A DNA stretch of 64,000 nucleotides from Paenibacillus wynnii (GTDB lineage: Bacteria; Bacillota; Bacilli; Paenibacillales; Paenibacillaceae), in NCBI RefSeq assembly GCF_000757885.1, contig NZ_JQCR01000002.1:1-64000 (forward strand). Reading direction: 5' to 3'. Position 1 is the first letter of the stretch. Every line of letters starts with the position of its first letter. A model generated the notes under the pieces. It was not told the origin of the DNA and did no database searches. It saw only the letters and a list, made by a program, of their open reading frames with translations. A program made the translations under genes and the position numbers. Shown one piece after another: positions 43,150 through 51,784 of the stretch.

Positions 43150-43674
43150 ATGGACAAAAAACTACAAAACACTGACGGAAATTATCTTTTTAACGTCGAC
43201 ATCCTGATTAATGCCCGTACAAACCCGCTTGCCATGCAATATTTACTCGAGTTGTTGAATAACCATGATAAAGTAACTGATTTTAAAATTAATTCGGGTC
43301 TAGAACTGGGTCGAACGATCGACAGTCTGCTCCGGTCTGCAAAACTGGCCTTAAAACAGGAGATTTCTCCTCCAACGCCAGTAAATCTGCCACACAAAAC
43401 TGCAGTGAAACAGACATCATCACCCTTAAATCAGTTGATACCCCAACAACCAACACCGCAAGCGATGGAACCTTCTGATGCCTTTAGCCAGATTCGGCAA
43501 TATATTCAGAGTAATCAATTGGTCCGTATTAGAACTAATCGCCATGGCAAGCAGTTATCGATACCATGCCGTATTCTAAATTTTGACGAGGCAGCCACAA
43601 CGATAAGCGTTTATCATGTAGATGAGAAGCAGGTCTATACCTTCAGACTAAATGAAATAGACGAGTTTCACTAA
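43150..43674 (+). CDS. Conserved hypothetical two-domain protein
   Basis: A 174-residue protein. Residues 1-80 are helical (NYLFNVDILINARTNPLAMQYLLELL). A Pro/Gln/Thr-rich linker covers about 80-115. Residues 118-174 (YIQSNQLVRIRTNRHGKQLS, ISVYHVDEKQVYTFRLNEI) look like a small Sm/WYL-like barrel. The start follows GGGGG. No known family; probably Paenibacillus-restricted. Confidence 0.75.
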   Translation: MDKKLQNTDGNYLFNVDILINARTNPLAMQYLLELLNNHDKVTDFKINSGLELGRTIDSLLRSAKLALKQEISPPTPVNLPHKTAVKQTSSPLNQLIPQQPTPQAMEPSDAFSQIRQYIQSNQLVRIRTNRHGKQLSIPCRILNFDEAATTISVYHVDEKQVYTFRLNEIDEFH

Positions 43675-43695
43675 AATACAGGGTACAGAAACAGC

Positions 43696-43739
43696 AAACA
43701 AGCACCTGCCTTCATTGAAAAGGTACGGTGCTTGTTTTT
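43696..43739. terminator. Bidirectional terminator
   Basis: AAACAAGCACC and GGTGCTTGTTT with flanking A and T runs, between two convergent genes (43150-43674 and 43746-44129). Confidence 0.8.
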
Positions 43740-43745
43740 ATGCGG

Positions 43746-44129
43746 CTAGCTTCCTGTTTTACGAGAGAATGCTTCCAGTGATAAACACAACCAGCCCGCG
43801 AGAAAACACAGACCGCCAATCGGTGTAATTGCTCCTAAAATGGTAATACCGGATATACTAAGAACATACAAGCTGCCTGAAAAAAGCACAATTCCGAAAA
43901 TCAGCAAGATCCCAGCCCAGCGCAATCTTGGACTTCCCCCCCATTGACCTATGAGCAGGGCAATTAAAATCAGTCCAAGAGCATGCATCATCTGGTATTG
44001 AACACCTGTCTCATAAACCTTTAATGAATCTGCATCAATTATAGGTTTTAGCAGATGGGCGCCAAATGCCCCAATCGCCACTGAAAGCATAGCAAGCAAA
44101 GAACCCCAAGCTAAAAATGTACGCTGCAT
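43746..44129 (-). CDS. DUF423 membrane protein (YwdK-like)
   Basis: A 127-residue protein with four membrane helices: SLLAMLSVAIGAFGAHLL, YQMMHALGLILIALLIG, WAGILLIFGIVLFSGSLYVL and a C-terminal one in GGLCFLAGWLCLSLEAF. GAFGAHLLK, YQMMHALGL and PIGGLCFLAGW are DUF423 signatures. Function is unknown. Confidence 0.9.
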   Translation of the reverse strand: MQRTFLAWGSLLAMLSVAIGAFGAHLLKPIIDADSLKVYETGVQYQMMHALGLILIALLIGQWGGSPRLRWAGILLIFGIVLFSGSLYVLSISGITILGAITPIGGLCFLAGWLCLSLEAFSRKTGS

Positions 44130-44289
44130 GATTTACAACTCCTTAAAGTATTCCCTCTATTCTAACGTATAGGATTGCTTTATTTCCAGTTGCCCGATAA
44201 CCTTTTTAACTGGGGGGTTGCATTTCCAGCCGTCTTGTGAAAAAGTGAATGTAGACAAGCTATTCTCATCTGCCAAAGGAGTGCCTAGT

Positions 44290-44742
44290 ATGGACAATAA
44301 CTCTTTTTCGAAGTCTGATTCGCCAATTCCATCAACTGTTCATTCAATACCTGATCAAGAAATGAACGTAGATCCTAATTTTCACGAAATTAAGCCTCAT
44401 CTTAAACAATCCGGACCCGGTATTGCTTCATTCGTGATCAGTCTTGTTTCCCTTCTCGGTTATCTAGTCTCTTTTATGATAGCCGCTACCATGGCCACAT
44501 CCATCCTGAATGAATTCGGAGAAATGAGCAGTGACTCTTCACAAGCTTTTATGTTCCTGGGAGTTGCGGTTTTGGCTCTCGCTGCTCTTAATGTGATCGG
44601 CGTAGTGCTCGGAATCATAGGGATCTCGCTGCGCAACCGTCGCAAGGTCTTTGGGGTTATCGGCACGATCATTAATGGCATCATTCTTCTGGTCTTTATG
44701 CTATTAATTGCTACAATACTGGTCAATATCGGGGCACAATAG
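44290..44742 (+). CDS. DUF4190-like small membrane protein
   Basis: A 150-residue protein. A polar N-terminus (1-45) is followed by SGPGIASFVISLVSLLGYLVSFMIAA, a middle hydrophobic helix and a C-terminal helix pair, with GIIGISLRNRRKVFGVIGTIING typical of DUF4190 proteins. The ATG at 44290 has AAGGAG eight bases upstream. Function unknown. Confidence 0.78.
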   Translation: MDNNSFSKSDSPIPSTVHSIPDQEMNVDPNFHEIKPHLKQSGPGIASFVISLVSLLGYLVSFMIAATMATSILNEFGEMSSDSSQAFMFLGVAVLALAALNVIGVVLGIIGISLRNRRKVFGVIGTIINGIILLVFMLLIATILVNIGAQ

Positions 44743-44754
44743 TACCTTCAGCAA

Positions 44755-44810
44755 GAAAAAGGGCGGTCTCCGCGATGTAAGCTTTACATCGCGGAACACT
44801 GCCCTTTTTC
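44755..44810. terminator. Strong bidirectional terminator
   Basis: AAAAAGGGC pairs with GCCCTTTTT; inside, CCGCGATGTAA pairs with TTACATCGCGG. It separates the convergent genes at 44290 and 44813. Confidence 0.85.
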
Positions 44811-44812
44811 TT

Positions 44813-45724
44813 TTACTGGCTCACTATGGAATTCAGAGAGGCAAATACATGCGGGGAGAAACCTTCCGAAGCTTCGCCCTGAGGAATGTTGAGTTTGATA
44901 ATATACCCCTGTCCTTTGATTTCCTTCACGATATATTCCCTCGTTAGATTGGAACCGCTGGCTGACAAATACAACCGGGCATTAGTGATCTGAACGGATC
45001 TGTCAGCCTCTGTTAATTTCTTTACTTTACCCGTCTGAGCAAGCTCCTCCCGTCCCTCGATTAACAAATAATCAAGATTAAAATCAGAAGGCAGCTTTAT
45101 GATTTCCGCATAATAATTTTTGTCAATTTTCATAGCCAATTTATTACTGCCTGAATCAAAGGTAAAGATATCAAATACATATAAGGAATATCCTTCACCT
45201 TTTGCAAGCTTTGCCTCTTTCTCTTCCGAATTGCCTTCCAAATTCAGCTTCAGAGTCTTACTCTGCGGCAAAACTCCTCCAGTAGAGGCATCAGGCGCAA
45301 GAGAAAGCTTAGACAATACACGCTGTTTCAGCGTATCGTCTCCGGGTACCGATTTTTCAACAAATTCAAAGACTACCGGATCATCCATATTCAAAGTCTC
45401 AGGAGCAGTCTCTGTACCTTCTCCCAGTTCAAAGGCAGTGGAACCTTCCTCCGTCTTAATCTCTACGGAATGATTATCAATTTGTCCGACGTAGATGCCG
45501 GTTCCCTTTATCAGTAGCGGTTGTTCATTTTCGGGCGTTGCAGACGCTATAGGGCTGACGCTCTCAGTCGGCACAGGCGACGGTGATGCCGAAGCTGTTG
45601 CCGTTTCAGCGGGGTTGTTACTCTCCCCTGGAGCCGCTGCAGGAGTGTTACCGCCACAGGCAGTTAATGCCAGCATTAGTACAGCAACTGCGGCCATAGC
45701 AGGCAATGAGTGTGAGTGTTTCAA
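44813..45724 (-). CDS. Hypothetical lipoprotein
   Basis: A 303-residue exported lipoprotein. MKHSHSLPAMAAVAVLMLALTAC is a type II signal with lipid-bearing Cys23. Residues 25-65 are a low-complexity Ala/Pro/Ser/Thr linker. The rest is a folded domain (LLIKGTGIYVGQIDNHSVEI; YAEIIKLPSDFNLDYLLIEGREEL). It is anchored outside the membrane. Function is unknown. Confidence 0.82.
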   Translation of the reverse strand: MKHSHSLPAMAAVAVLMLALTACGGNTPAAAPGESNNPAETATASASPSPVPTESVSPIASATPENEQPLLIKGTGIYVGQIDNHSVEIKTEEGSTAFELGEGTETAPETLNMDDPVVFEFVEKSVPGDDTLKQRVLSKLSLAPDASTGGVLPQSKTLKLNLEGNSEEKEAKLAKGEGYSLYVFDIFTFDSGSNKLAMKIDKNYYAEIIKLPSDFNLDYLLIEGREELAQTGKVKKLTEADRSVQITNARLYLSASGSNLTREYIVKEIKGQGYIIKLNIPQGEASEGFSPHVFASLNSIVSQ

Positions 45725-45943
45725 GTTGACTACCTCCTGAATTAAGAATTTGTAGTGTCTTGCCGTATAGGCTTACCTTTATAAACGCGAAACCACTCCG
45801 AAGGTTGCAAAAATAATGTCCTGCGCATCCCTTATCTGTAGCCCGGGGCTCCATAATAATCACATATCCCCCATCTCCATGAATATACTTTAGTTACAAG
45901 CCAAAGCTCGTGGTGTCTTATATTTCATGGGAGGTGGTCACCT

Positions 45944-47107
45944 TTGCCGCAACAGCCTCAGCCCTTTACGTTTGTAGTATCTAAAGAAGACTGGTCCCTG
46001 CACCGGAAAGGCCATCAAGATCAGGAACGTCATCAGCAAAAAGTCAGAGACGCCATAAAAGATAATTTGCCGGATCTTGTTACCGAAGAGAATATTATTA
46101 TGTCCGATGGCAAACAAATTGTTAAAGTGCCTATACGCAGTCTGGATGAATACCGGATCATTTACAATTACCGTAAGCAAAAGCATGTAGGTCAAGGTGA
46201 CGGAGACAGCCAAGTAGGTGATGTGCTCGGTCGTGAACCCTCGTCAGCGGGACCGGGTAAAGGCGATAAAGCGGGCGACCAGCCTGGTCAGGATACCGTA
46301 GAAGCCGAAGTCAATCTGGAAGATTTGGAGGATATTCTGTTTGAGGATATGGAGCTTCCCCATTTGAAGCCAAAGGATAAGGAGCAAATCGAGGTTAAAT
46401 CGATTGTCTTTAACGATATCCGCAAAAAAGGGATGATGTCCAATATCGACAAGAAGCGGACCCTGCTTGAGAATCTAAGACGTAATGCAAGTGCCGGAAA
46501 TCCGGGTATACACGGTATCAGTCCAGACGATTTACGCTACAAAACATGGGATGATATTACCATTCCCCACTCTAATGCCGTCATTATTGCGATGATGGAT
46601 ACTTCGGGTAGTATGGGAACCTTCGAGAAATACTGCGCCCGCAGCTTTTTCTTCTGGATGACCCGTTTTCTTCGCCGCCAGTATGAGAAGGTTGAGATCG
46701 TTTTTCTGGCCCACCATACGGAAGCGAAAGAAGTAAGTGAACATGATTTCTTTACCCGCGGGGAAAGCGGAGGAACCATCTGCTCTTCAGCGTATCAGAA
46801 GGCGATTGAGATCATTGACAGCCGTTATCCACCTGCAAAATATAACATTTACCCCTTCCACTTCTCAGACGGGGATAATCTCACCTCAGATAATGAGCGT
46901 TGTGTAAAGCTGATCGAGGAACTGTTGAAACGGAGTAATATGTTTGGATATGGCGAGGTCAATCAGTACAACCGCAGCAGCACATTGATGTCGGCTTACC
47001 GGCATCTCAAGAACGAGCAGTTCATGCATTACGTCATTAAGGACAAAAAGGAAGTTTATCAGGCTTTAAAGACTTTTTTCCGCAAGCGTGCGAGTTCTCA
47101 AGGTTAA
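45944..47107 (+). CDS. yhbH: Sporulation protein YhbH (DUF444)
   Basis: A 387-residue protein beginning at TTG (45944), six bases after [29 protein letters not shown] is the usual N-terminus. A von Willebrand A-like domain covers about 200-380, with the metal-site DTSGSMG at about 223. YhbH is SigE-dependent in B. subtilis, commonly linked to a PrkA-like kinase and SpoVR; those genes are not next to it here. Confidence 0.93.
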   Translation: MPQQPQPFTFVVSKEDWSLHRKGHQDQERHQQKVRDAIKDNLPDLVTEENIIMSDGKQIVKVPIRSLDEYRIIYNYRKQKHVGQGDGDSQVGDVLGREPSSAGPGKGDKAGDQPGQDTVEAEVNLEDLEDILFEDMELPHLKPKDKEQIEVKSIVFNDIRKKGMMSNIDKKRTLLENLRRNASAGNPGIHGISPDDLRYKTWDDITIPHSNAVIIAMMDTSGSMGTFEKYCARSFFFWMTRFLRRQYEKVEIVFLAHHTEAKEVSEHDFFTRGESGGTICSSAYQKAIEIIDSRYPPAKYNIYPFHFSDGDNLTSDNERCVKLIEELLKRSNMFGYGEVNQYNRSSTLMSAYRHLKNEQFMHYVIKDKKEVYQALKTFFRKRASSQG

Positions 47108-47130
47108 TAGTTTTGGGAAGTATTTGCATT

Positions 47131-47182
47131 AAAAAAAAGAACTTCCAGCTCCGCTTTCAAAGCGGTTTTGGAAGTTCTTTTT
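47131..47182. terminator. Bidirectional terminator
   Basis: AAAGAACTTCCA pairs with TGGAAGTTCTTT, with an inner CCGCTTT/AAAGCGG stem and T runs. It lies between convergent yhbH and the GH4 alpha-galactosidase gene. Confidence 0.85.
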
Positions 47183-47196
47183 AACTGAATGGAGGC

Positions 47197-48702
47197 TTAA
47201 TGAACCTTCTCGCGGTCCTTGCCCTTGTCGGATTCTCCGGCATTTTTGTTCGCGGCGTCACGGTCCTGTTGCATTTCTTCCACAGACTTGACCTTCAGGC
47301 GGGCGGCGCCTTCATAATTAGAGGCCGTTGGAATCAGGTTGCCCGATGCCAGCGAGATTTTGGCCTTGGCAATCGCATCGCCATATTGAGGCAGCCATTG
47401 TTCACCGGCAACCAGCATTTCATCCACCATCTGCCAAATTTCCTTAGGGTTACAGACTGCACCCACAAGAGGGTCCATCATGAACGCCTGACGCAACAGC
47501 TTATCATCCCCGTGTACCGCTGCTTCAACGGCCAGACGTTGTACTGAAATGCTAACGTTGCAGACGGCTGCCAGCCCAAGCGGCAAATCGCCCACATGCG
47601 GCATAGAAATACCGTTACGGTCCACATAACCCGGGGCTTCAATGATGGCATCATTAGGGAGGTTGGATATTACACCGTTGTTCACTACATTAAAGTGGCC
47701 TCGATATACTCTTCCTGTCTCCAGACCTTCGATAATAAAAGAACCGTGTTCTTCCCCTCTACTCTCCTTTGTATACTCCAATGCAGGATCCTTCATCCAG
47801 TTCGGGAAATCCGTCTCGAACCAGTTACGGCCTTCGGTACAGACCCGTAAATATCCACCGGTCTCGCCGTTGATCCAGCTGCCCAAATCAATCCAATCTT
47901 TGATTTCATCCGCACGTTTGCGATACCAAGGCACATACTCGCTCAGGTGACCATTCGATTCCGTACTGTAGTAACCAAATCGGCGGAGCATATCAATGCG
48001 GACCTTTTCCGTTCGGCTAAATTCCGGGTGCTTCTCAAAAGCCTCCAATAACCCTTCGGTTAAATCCTTTCCCTCATGAGTTGCGGAAATGTACCAGGTC
48101 TGGTGATTGATTCCGGCACAGATGATGTCCACCTCTGATTTTTGGAGTCCGTACACATCTGCAATCTGTTGATGCCCATGCTGCACTCCGTGACAGAGCC
48201 CAATGGTCCGTACACCGCCATATTTATTACAAGCCCAAGTCAGCATGACCATCGGGTTCGAATAATTAAGCAACAATACATCGGGTGAAGCCACCTCTCG
48301 AATATCCCGGCAGATGTCCAGCATCTCCGCAATCCCACGCTGCCCGTACATGATGCCTCCTGCGCACAGAGTATCCCCCACACATTGGTCCACGCCATAT
48401 TTAAGGGGAATATCCACATCCGTTGCAAAAGCCTCAAGTCCACCCATACGAATGGTACAAAATACGTACTTGGAATCCTGCAGCGCTTCTCTGCGGTCAG
48501 TCGTTGCCTTTATGTTAATCTTCAACCCGTTCTCGGTAATATCCCGTTGACATAGCTCGGTCACCATCTCCAAGTTATGTTTGTTAATATCCATAAACGA
48601 TACTTCAATATCCTTAAATTCCGGTACTGTCAATAGATCACGCAGCAAACCCCGAGTGAAACCGATGCTTCCCGCACCGATAAACGTTACTTTAAAAGAC
48701 AT
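47197..48702 (-). CDS. melA: GH4 alpha-galactosidase (MelA-like)
   Basis: A 501-residue family 4 glycosidase. MSFKVTFIGAGSIGFTRGLLRD is the NAD-binding start; LLNYSNPMVMLTW, GLCHGVQHG (metal-binding Cys and His) and CAGINHQTWYI are typical of the alpha-galactosidase branch. It splits melibiose and related alpha-galactosides using NAD and manganese. The start is ATG 48702 with GGAGG nine bases upstream. The AraC regulator at 48802 lies upstream on the same strand. No transporter is adjacent. Confidence 0.88.
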   Translation of the reverse strand: MSFKVTFIGAGSIGFTRGLLRDLLTVPEFKDIEVSFMDINKHNLEMVTELCQRDITENGLKINIKATTDRREALQDSKYVFCTIRMGGLEAFATDVDIPLKYGVDQCVGDTLCAGGIMYGQRGIAEMLDICRDIREVASPDVLLLNYSNPMVMLTWACNKYGGVRTIGLCHGVQHGHQQIADVYGLQKSEVDIICAGINHQTWYISATHEGKDLTEGLLEAFEKHPEFSRTEKVRIDMLRRFGYYSTESNGHLSEYVPWYRKRADEIKDWIDLGSWINGETGGYLRVCTEGRNWFETDFPNWMKDPALEYTKESRGEEHGSFIIEGLETGRVYRGHFNVVNNGVISNLPNDAIIEAPGYVDRNGISMPHVGDLPLGLAAVCNVSISVQRLAVEAAVHGDDKLLRQAFMMDPLVGAVCNPKEIWQMVDEMLVAGEQWLPQYGDAIAKAKISLASGNLIPTASNYEGAARLKVKSVEEMQQDRDAANKNAGESDKGKDREKVH

Positions 48703-48801
48703 GGTAATCATCCTCCGTCATGTATTGGTTGTTCCTGTCCATTGTAGCAAGGGACCTTTGGGAAGCGTAACCAATATCATGACTTGTTTCTCATTTAGGT
48801 G

Positions 48802-49740
48802 TCAAATATCCTCACCTAAATTTCCGGATTCACCATCCTCATAAATCCACGAGTGACGTTCAATCGAGTTGCGATATTCTACTGGCGTTAACCCAGTATA
48901 TTTTTTGAAGAGCAAATGAAAATACTGCCTGCTGCTTACCCCTACATAATCGGCAATTTCCGCAACAGGGATATCGCTTTTCGCCAGCAGCATTTTTGAT
49001 TTTTCCATTCGCAGGATGTTCAGATAATCCGTAATGGTTCGACCTGTATGTATCTTGAAGATACGGTGCAGATACCCGGGGTGGAGACTGACAGCCGAAG
49101 CAATATCTTTAACCTGAATACTGCGGTCATAGTTCTGATGCAGGAATTCTATGCTTCGCCGGACATAGAACTCGGTTGACTGCTGACTGCTACGCAGCTT
49201 TTCCTCCTTCAATCGGGCGATTCGCAGCAGCATTTCACAGAAGAGTAAATCAATCATACTCCCCCCATCCGCTCCGCGTTGGTCTAGCTCCAATACAAGA
49301 CTTTTCAATACATGGTACACTTCCTCCGGGTCAGGTAAGATCAGACTTGAGAAAGGCGTGTCCAGTAACTTTTCAACCACCCGCTCCTCGCGAGCCAATC
49401 TTCCTACAGATGGAGCGACACCCTTATACTCCGTAAATCCAAACTCCACATTCAGCATTCGGCAAGGAGTGCCTTCCTCCACGATGAGCCGGTGCGGTAC
49501 GTTGGCATCCAGAATAATGAGCTCTCCGCGCTTCATGGAGTAGCTCTCCGCACTTCCTTTCGCCTGCCTGACATCCACTATGCAGCTTCCGGATATAAGA
49601 TACATAATTTCTGTAGAGTTATGGTGATGATACTGCATTTTATAGTTATTCCATTGCTTATAGTAGTAGGCAAAAAAACGGGGACTGTAGTCCCCGTTAA
49701 TTAATGCCTGCTGAAATAGACTTCCACTCCGCTCAGACAA
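48802..49740 (-). CDS. AraC-family transcriptional regulator
   Basis: A regulator of 312 residues from TTG 49740 (318 from GTG 49758). Residues 30-110 are a cupin sensing domain (YHHHNSTEIMYLISGS, LIILDANVPHRL). The last 100 residues hold the two AraC helix-turn-helix units (QVKDIASAVSLHPGYLHRIFKIHTG; PVAEIADYVGVSSRQYFHLLFKKY). It probably activates the alpha-galactosidase gene 99 bases downstream. The start is chosen because AAAGGGTG is seven bases before the TTG; the GTG precedes that site. Confidence 0.85.
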   Translation of the reverse strand: MSERSGSLFQQALINGDYSPRFFAYYYKQWNNYKMQYHHHNSTEIMYLISGSCIVDVRQAKGSAESYSMKRGELIILDANVPHRLIVEEGTPCRMLNVEFGFTEYKGVAPSVGRLAREERVVEKLLDTPFSSLILPDPEEVYHVLKSLVLELDQRGADGGSMIDLLFCEMLLRIARLKEEKLRSSQQSTEFYVRRSIEFLHQNYDRSIQVKDIASAVSLHPGYLHRIFKIHTGRTITDYLNILRMEKSKMLLAKSDIPVAEIADYVGVSSRQYFHLLFKKYTGLTPVEYRNSIERHSWIYEDGESGNLGEDI

Positions 49741-49904
49741 TGCATTACACCCTTTCACTTTACTGAAACTTATACTTAAACTTATACTTTCTTATATTTT
49801 AAAATGAATTCAAGTTTACCTCTCAATTGGTTTTGGAACAAGATTTTCTATATAAGACGAACTTAAATATTAACTTTAGGCTCAGGCGTCACTACCGTGA
49901 AGAC

Positions 49905-49976
49905 TTGGACTTCCGGCCGCTGTTGTCTCCATATTTCTTTGTTTTAATCCGCTTTTAGCGGTTGAAATCCGGATAC
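49905..49976 (-). repeat. Fold-back element, truncated copy
   Basis: TTGGACTTCCGGCCGCTGTTG ... AATCCGCTTTTAGCGGTTGAAATCCGGATA follows the same order of motifs as the complement of the element at 62061-62176 (GGACCTCCGATCGCTGTTA ... CCGTATTTTACGGATGAAATC), but the far arm is lost. Confidence 0.5.
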
Positions 49977-49993
49977 AGCTTATGCTTTCGAAG

Positions 49994-50037
49994 CTGGGGC
50001 TGTCCCATAAGCCATGAAATGGCTGCTTGGGACAGCC
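49994..50037. other. Long hairpin with IS-end-like arms
   Basis: GGGGCTGTCCCA and TGGGACAGCCCC frame an inner AGCCAT/ATGGCT stem. Such GGGCTGTCCCA ends occur on insertion sequences and as terminators. It lies about 240 bases before the transposase remnant and between two fold-back repeats. Confidence 0.6.
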
Positions 50038-50091
50038 CCGCTGTTTTTGAGTCGGATTGACTTGTGCACTTGGTGCGGACGCTCCGCGAAC

Positions 50092-50184
50092 GGACCGTTG
50101 CTCCAATCGCCGTGCTCTCCAGATTTTTTTTATTTCCCTTAGCGGTAAAAATCCGGAGACCAAGGCGACCGCTACCGCTTTTCC
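50092..50184 (-). repeat. Fold-back element, second copy
   Basis: GGACCGTTGCTCCAATCGCC at 50092, a CTCCAGATTTTT/AAAAATCCGGAG stem at 50117-50158 and AAGGCGACCGCTACCGCTT at 50162 follow the layout of the 62061-62176 element. The last motif matches the complement of 62075-62097 at 20 of 23 bases. Confidence 0.65.
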
Positions 50185-50251
50185 GCAATCAGTCCGTCCT
50201 CTCCGCTGCTTTGAGCAGAAAAAGTTTCTACAATCTTCTTTAAATCCACAA

Positions 50252-50315
50252 AAAGAAATCGCCCTTTTGGTAAAATGGAGGTACCACCCAACCATTCAAA
50301 AGGAGCGATTTCTTT
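50252..50315 (+). promoter_or_regulatory. Hairpin hiding the transposase ribosome site
   Basis: AAAGAAATCGCCCTTTTG (from 50252) pairs with CAAAAGGAGCGATTTCTTT (to 50315), burying the GGAG site and reaching the TTG start. Such structures block translation from read-through transcripts of insertion sequences. Confidence 0.7.
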
Positions 50316-51653
50316 GTACATTCAATATACCATGGACCAACTTTGCTTGCCAATGGATCTGGAAGAAGACATTCCGGAAAATCACCTCGTTCGTGTCGTG
50401 AACGCAGCCGTCAATCGGCTGGACGACACCATCTTTGACGCTGCCTATCCTGGCGGCGGCCGCGACAGCTACCACCCTAAGATGCTCACCAAAGTTATTA
50501 TCTACGCGTACACCCAGCAAATCTATTCGTCTCGCCAAATCGCCAAAGCGGTACGGGAGAACATTCCCTTTATGTGGTTGGCCGGACGGCAGCAACCCGA
50601 ATTCCGCACTCTTAATCGTTTCCGTTCCCAGCGAATGAAGGACGTCCTTGAAACGCTATTTACCGCCGTGCTTCAGTTTTTGTCTGACGAAAAATACGTT
50701 TCGCTGGAGCATTACTTTGTGGACGGAACCAAAATCGAGACAAATGCCAATCGCTACACCTTTGTGTGGGGCAAAGCGGTCAACAAGCACAAATTGTAAT
50801 TGCAGGAGAAGGTACACGCCCTGTTCGTGAGCATTGAAGCGGCAGAAGACCAAGAAGAACGCGAGCACCACGGAAACGACCTCCTTGAACTCGGGGAGTC
50901 TTCCGAGTGGAACAGCGAGAAACTCGAACAAGCAGCACAGAAGCTTGAAGCCCAGCTACTGGAAACACCCAAAGACAAGCCCCTGAAAAAATCCGTACGG
51001 AAGATTCGCAAGGATTTGCTACCTAGGCTACTGAAGTATGAGCAGTACCAAATGCTGCTTGGTGACAGGAATAGCTTCAGCAAGACCGACCCGGATGCGA
51101 CCTTCATGCGGATGAAGGAAGACCAGATTGGAACGGAAAACCAATTTATTTTGGCCTACAGCCTACACCCAAGACCTACCGATACTCGTTGTTTACAGCC
51201 ACACCTGGAAAAGGAAGAGATTCAGGCGGTAGTGAAATACGGAAGCTACCATAAAGAAAAAAGCAAAGCAAGGAAAGTAAGGAGCTCTTGGAGAGTGGAT
51301 ATGAAATTGGAAAACGTCATTACCGCAGCTCAAGTTGCGACGGTTGCCCGCTGAAGGAACGCTGTACAAAGGCAACAGGAAATCGGGAAGTGGTTGTAAG
51401 TCTGGAACGAATGCGGTACCAGAAACAAGCTCGGGCAATCTTGCAAAGCGAGGAAGGCTACGCTTTGGCCGTACATCGAATGACAGAACCAGAAAGTGTG
51501 TTTGGACAACTAAAGAACAACCGGGGATTCCGGCAGTTTCTGCTTCGCGGCATGGAAAAAGTGACGCTTGTAGTCGGGTGGCTTTCCCTTGCCCACAATC
51601 TATTGAAGCAAGCTGCAAATGACCAAAGACGCAGAGCAGCGATCCTCCAATAA
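50314..51653 (+). pseudogene. IS1182-family transposase, inactivated
   Basis: MYIQYTMDQLCLPMDLEEDI starts at TTG 50314, eight bases after GGAG. The frame is stopped by TAA at 50797-50799 (HKL-stop-LQEK). It resumes to TFMRMKEDQIGTENQF, where about 13 residues seem to be missing compared with relatives. Another deletion follows QAVVKYGSYHKEKSKA, and a frame change leads to YEIGKRHYRSSSCDGCPL and the end LAHNLLKQAANDQRRRAAILQ. YFVDGTKIE holds part of the DDE site. The stop, two deletions and a frameshift make it non-functional. Confidence 0.88.
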
Positions 51654-51672
51654 CAGGAGAATCGCTGCTCTG
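51631..51672 (+). terminator. Terminal hairpin of the IS
   Basis: GCAGAGCAGCGAT and ATCGCTGCTCTG pair nearly perfectly around CCTCCAATAACAGGAG. It overlaps the end of the transposase remnant. Confidence 0.75.
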
Positions 51673-51784
51673 TTGACTTCTTGCGATTTTAAAAATGAAG
51701 AGGATCATCGCTCCTACAGTTCCAAATTTTTCTTTCGTTCCTTTTCGCTTTTGTTATTTTCTTTTGATCAGCTTATATAGTTAA

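Larger units (their letters stand above)
50230..51672 (+). mobile_element. IS1182-type insertion sequence, defective
   Basis: The element consists of the ribosome-site hairpin, a broken transposase and a terminal hairpin. End repeats could not be fixed by eye, so limits are approximate. It has inserted between the AraC regulator and the chemoreceptor gene. Confidence 0.75.

Noticed and set aside
47197..47850. Rightward frames opposite the alpha-galactosidase gene
   Set aside because: They are antisense shadows of a well-conserved GH4 coding region.
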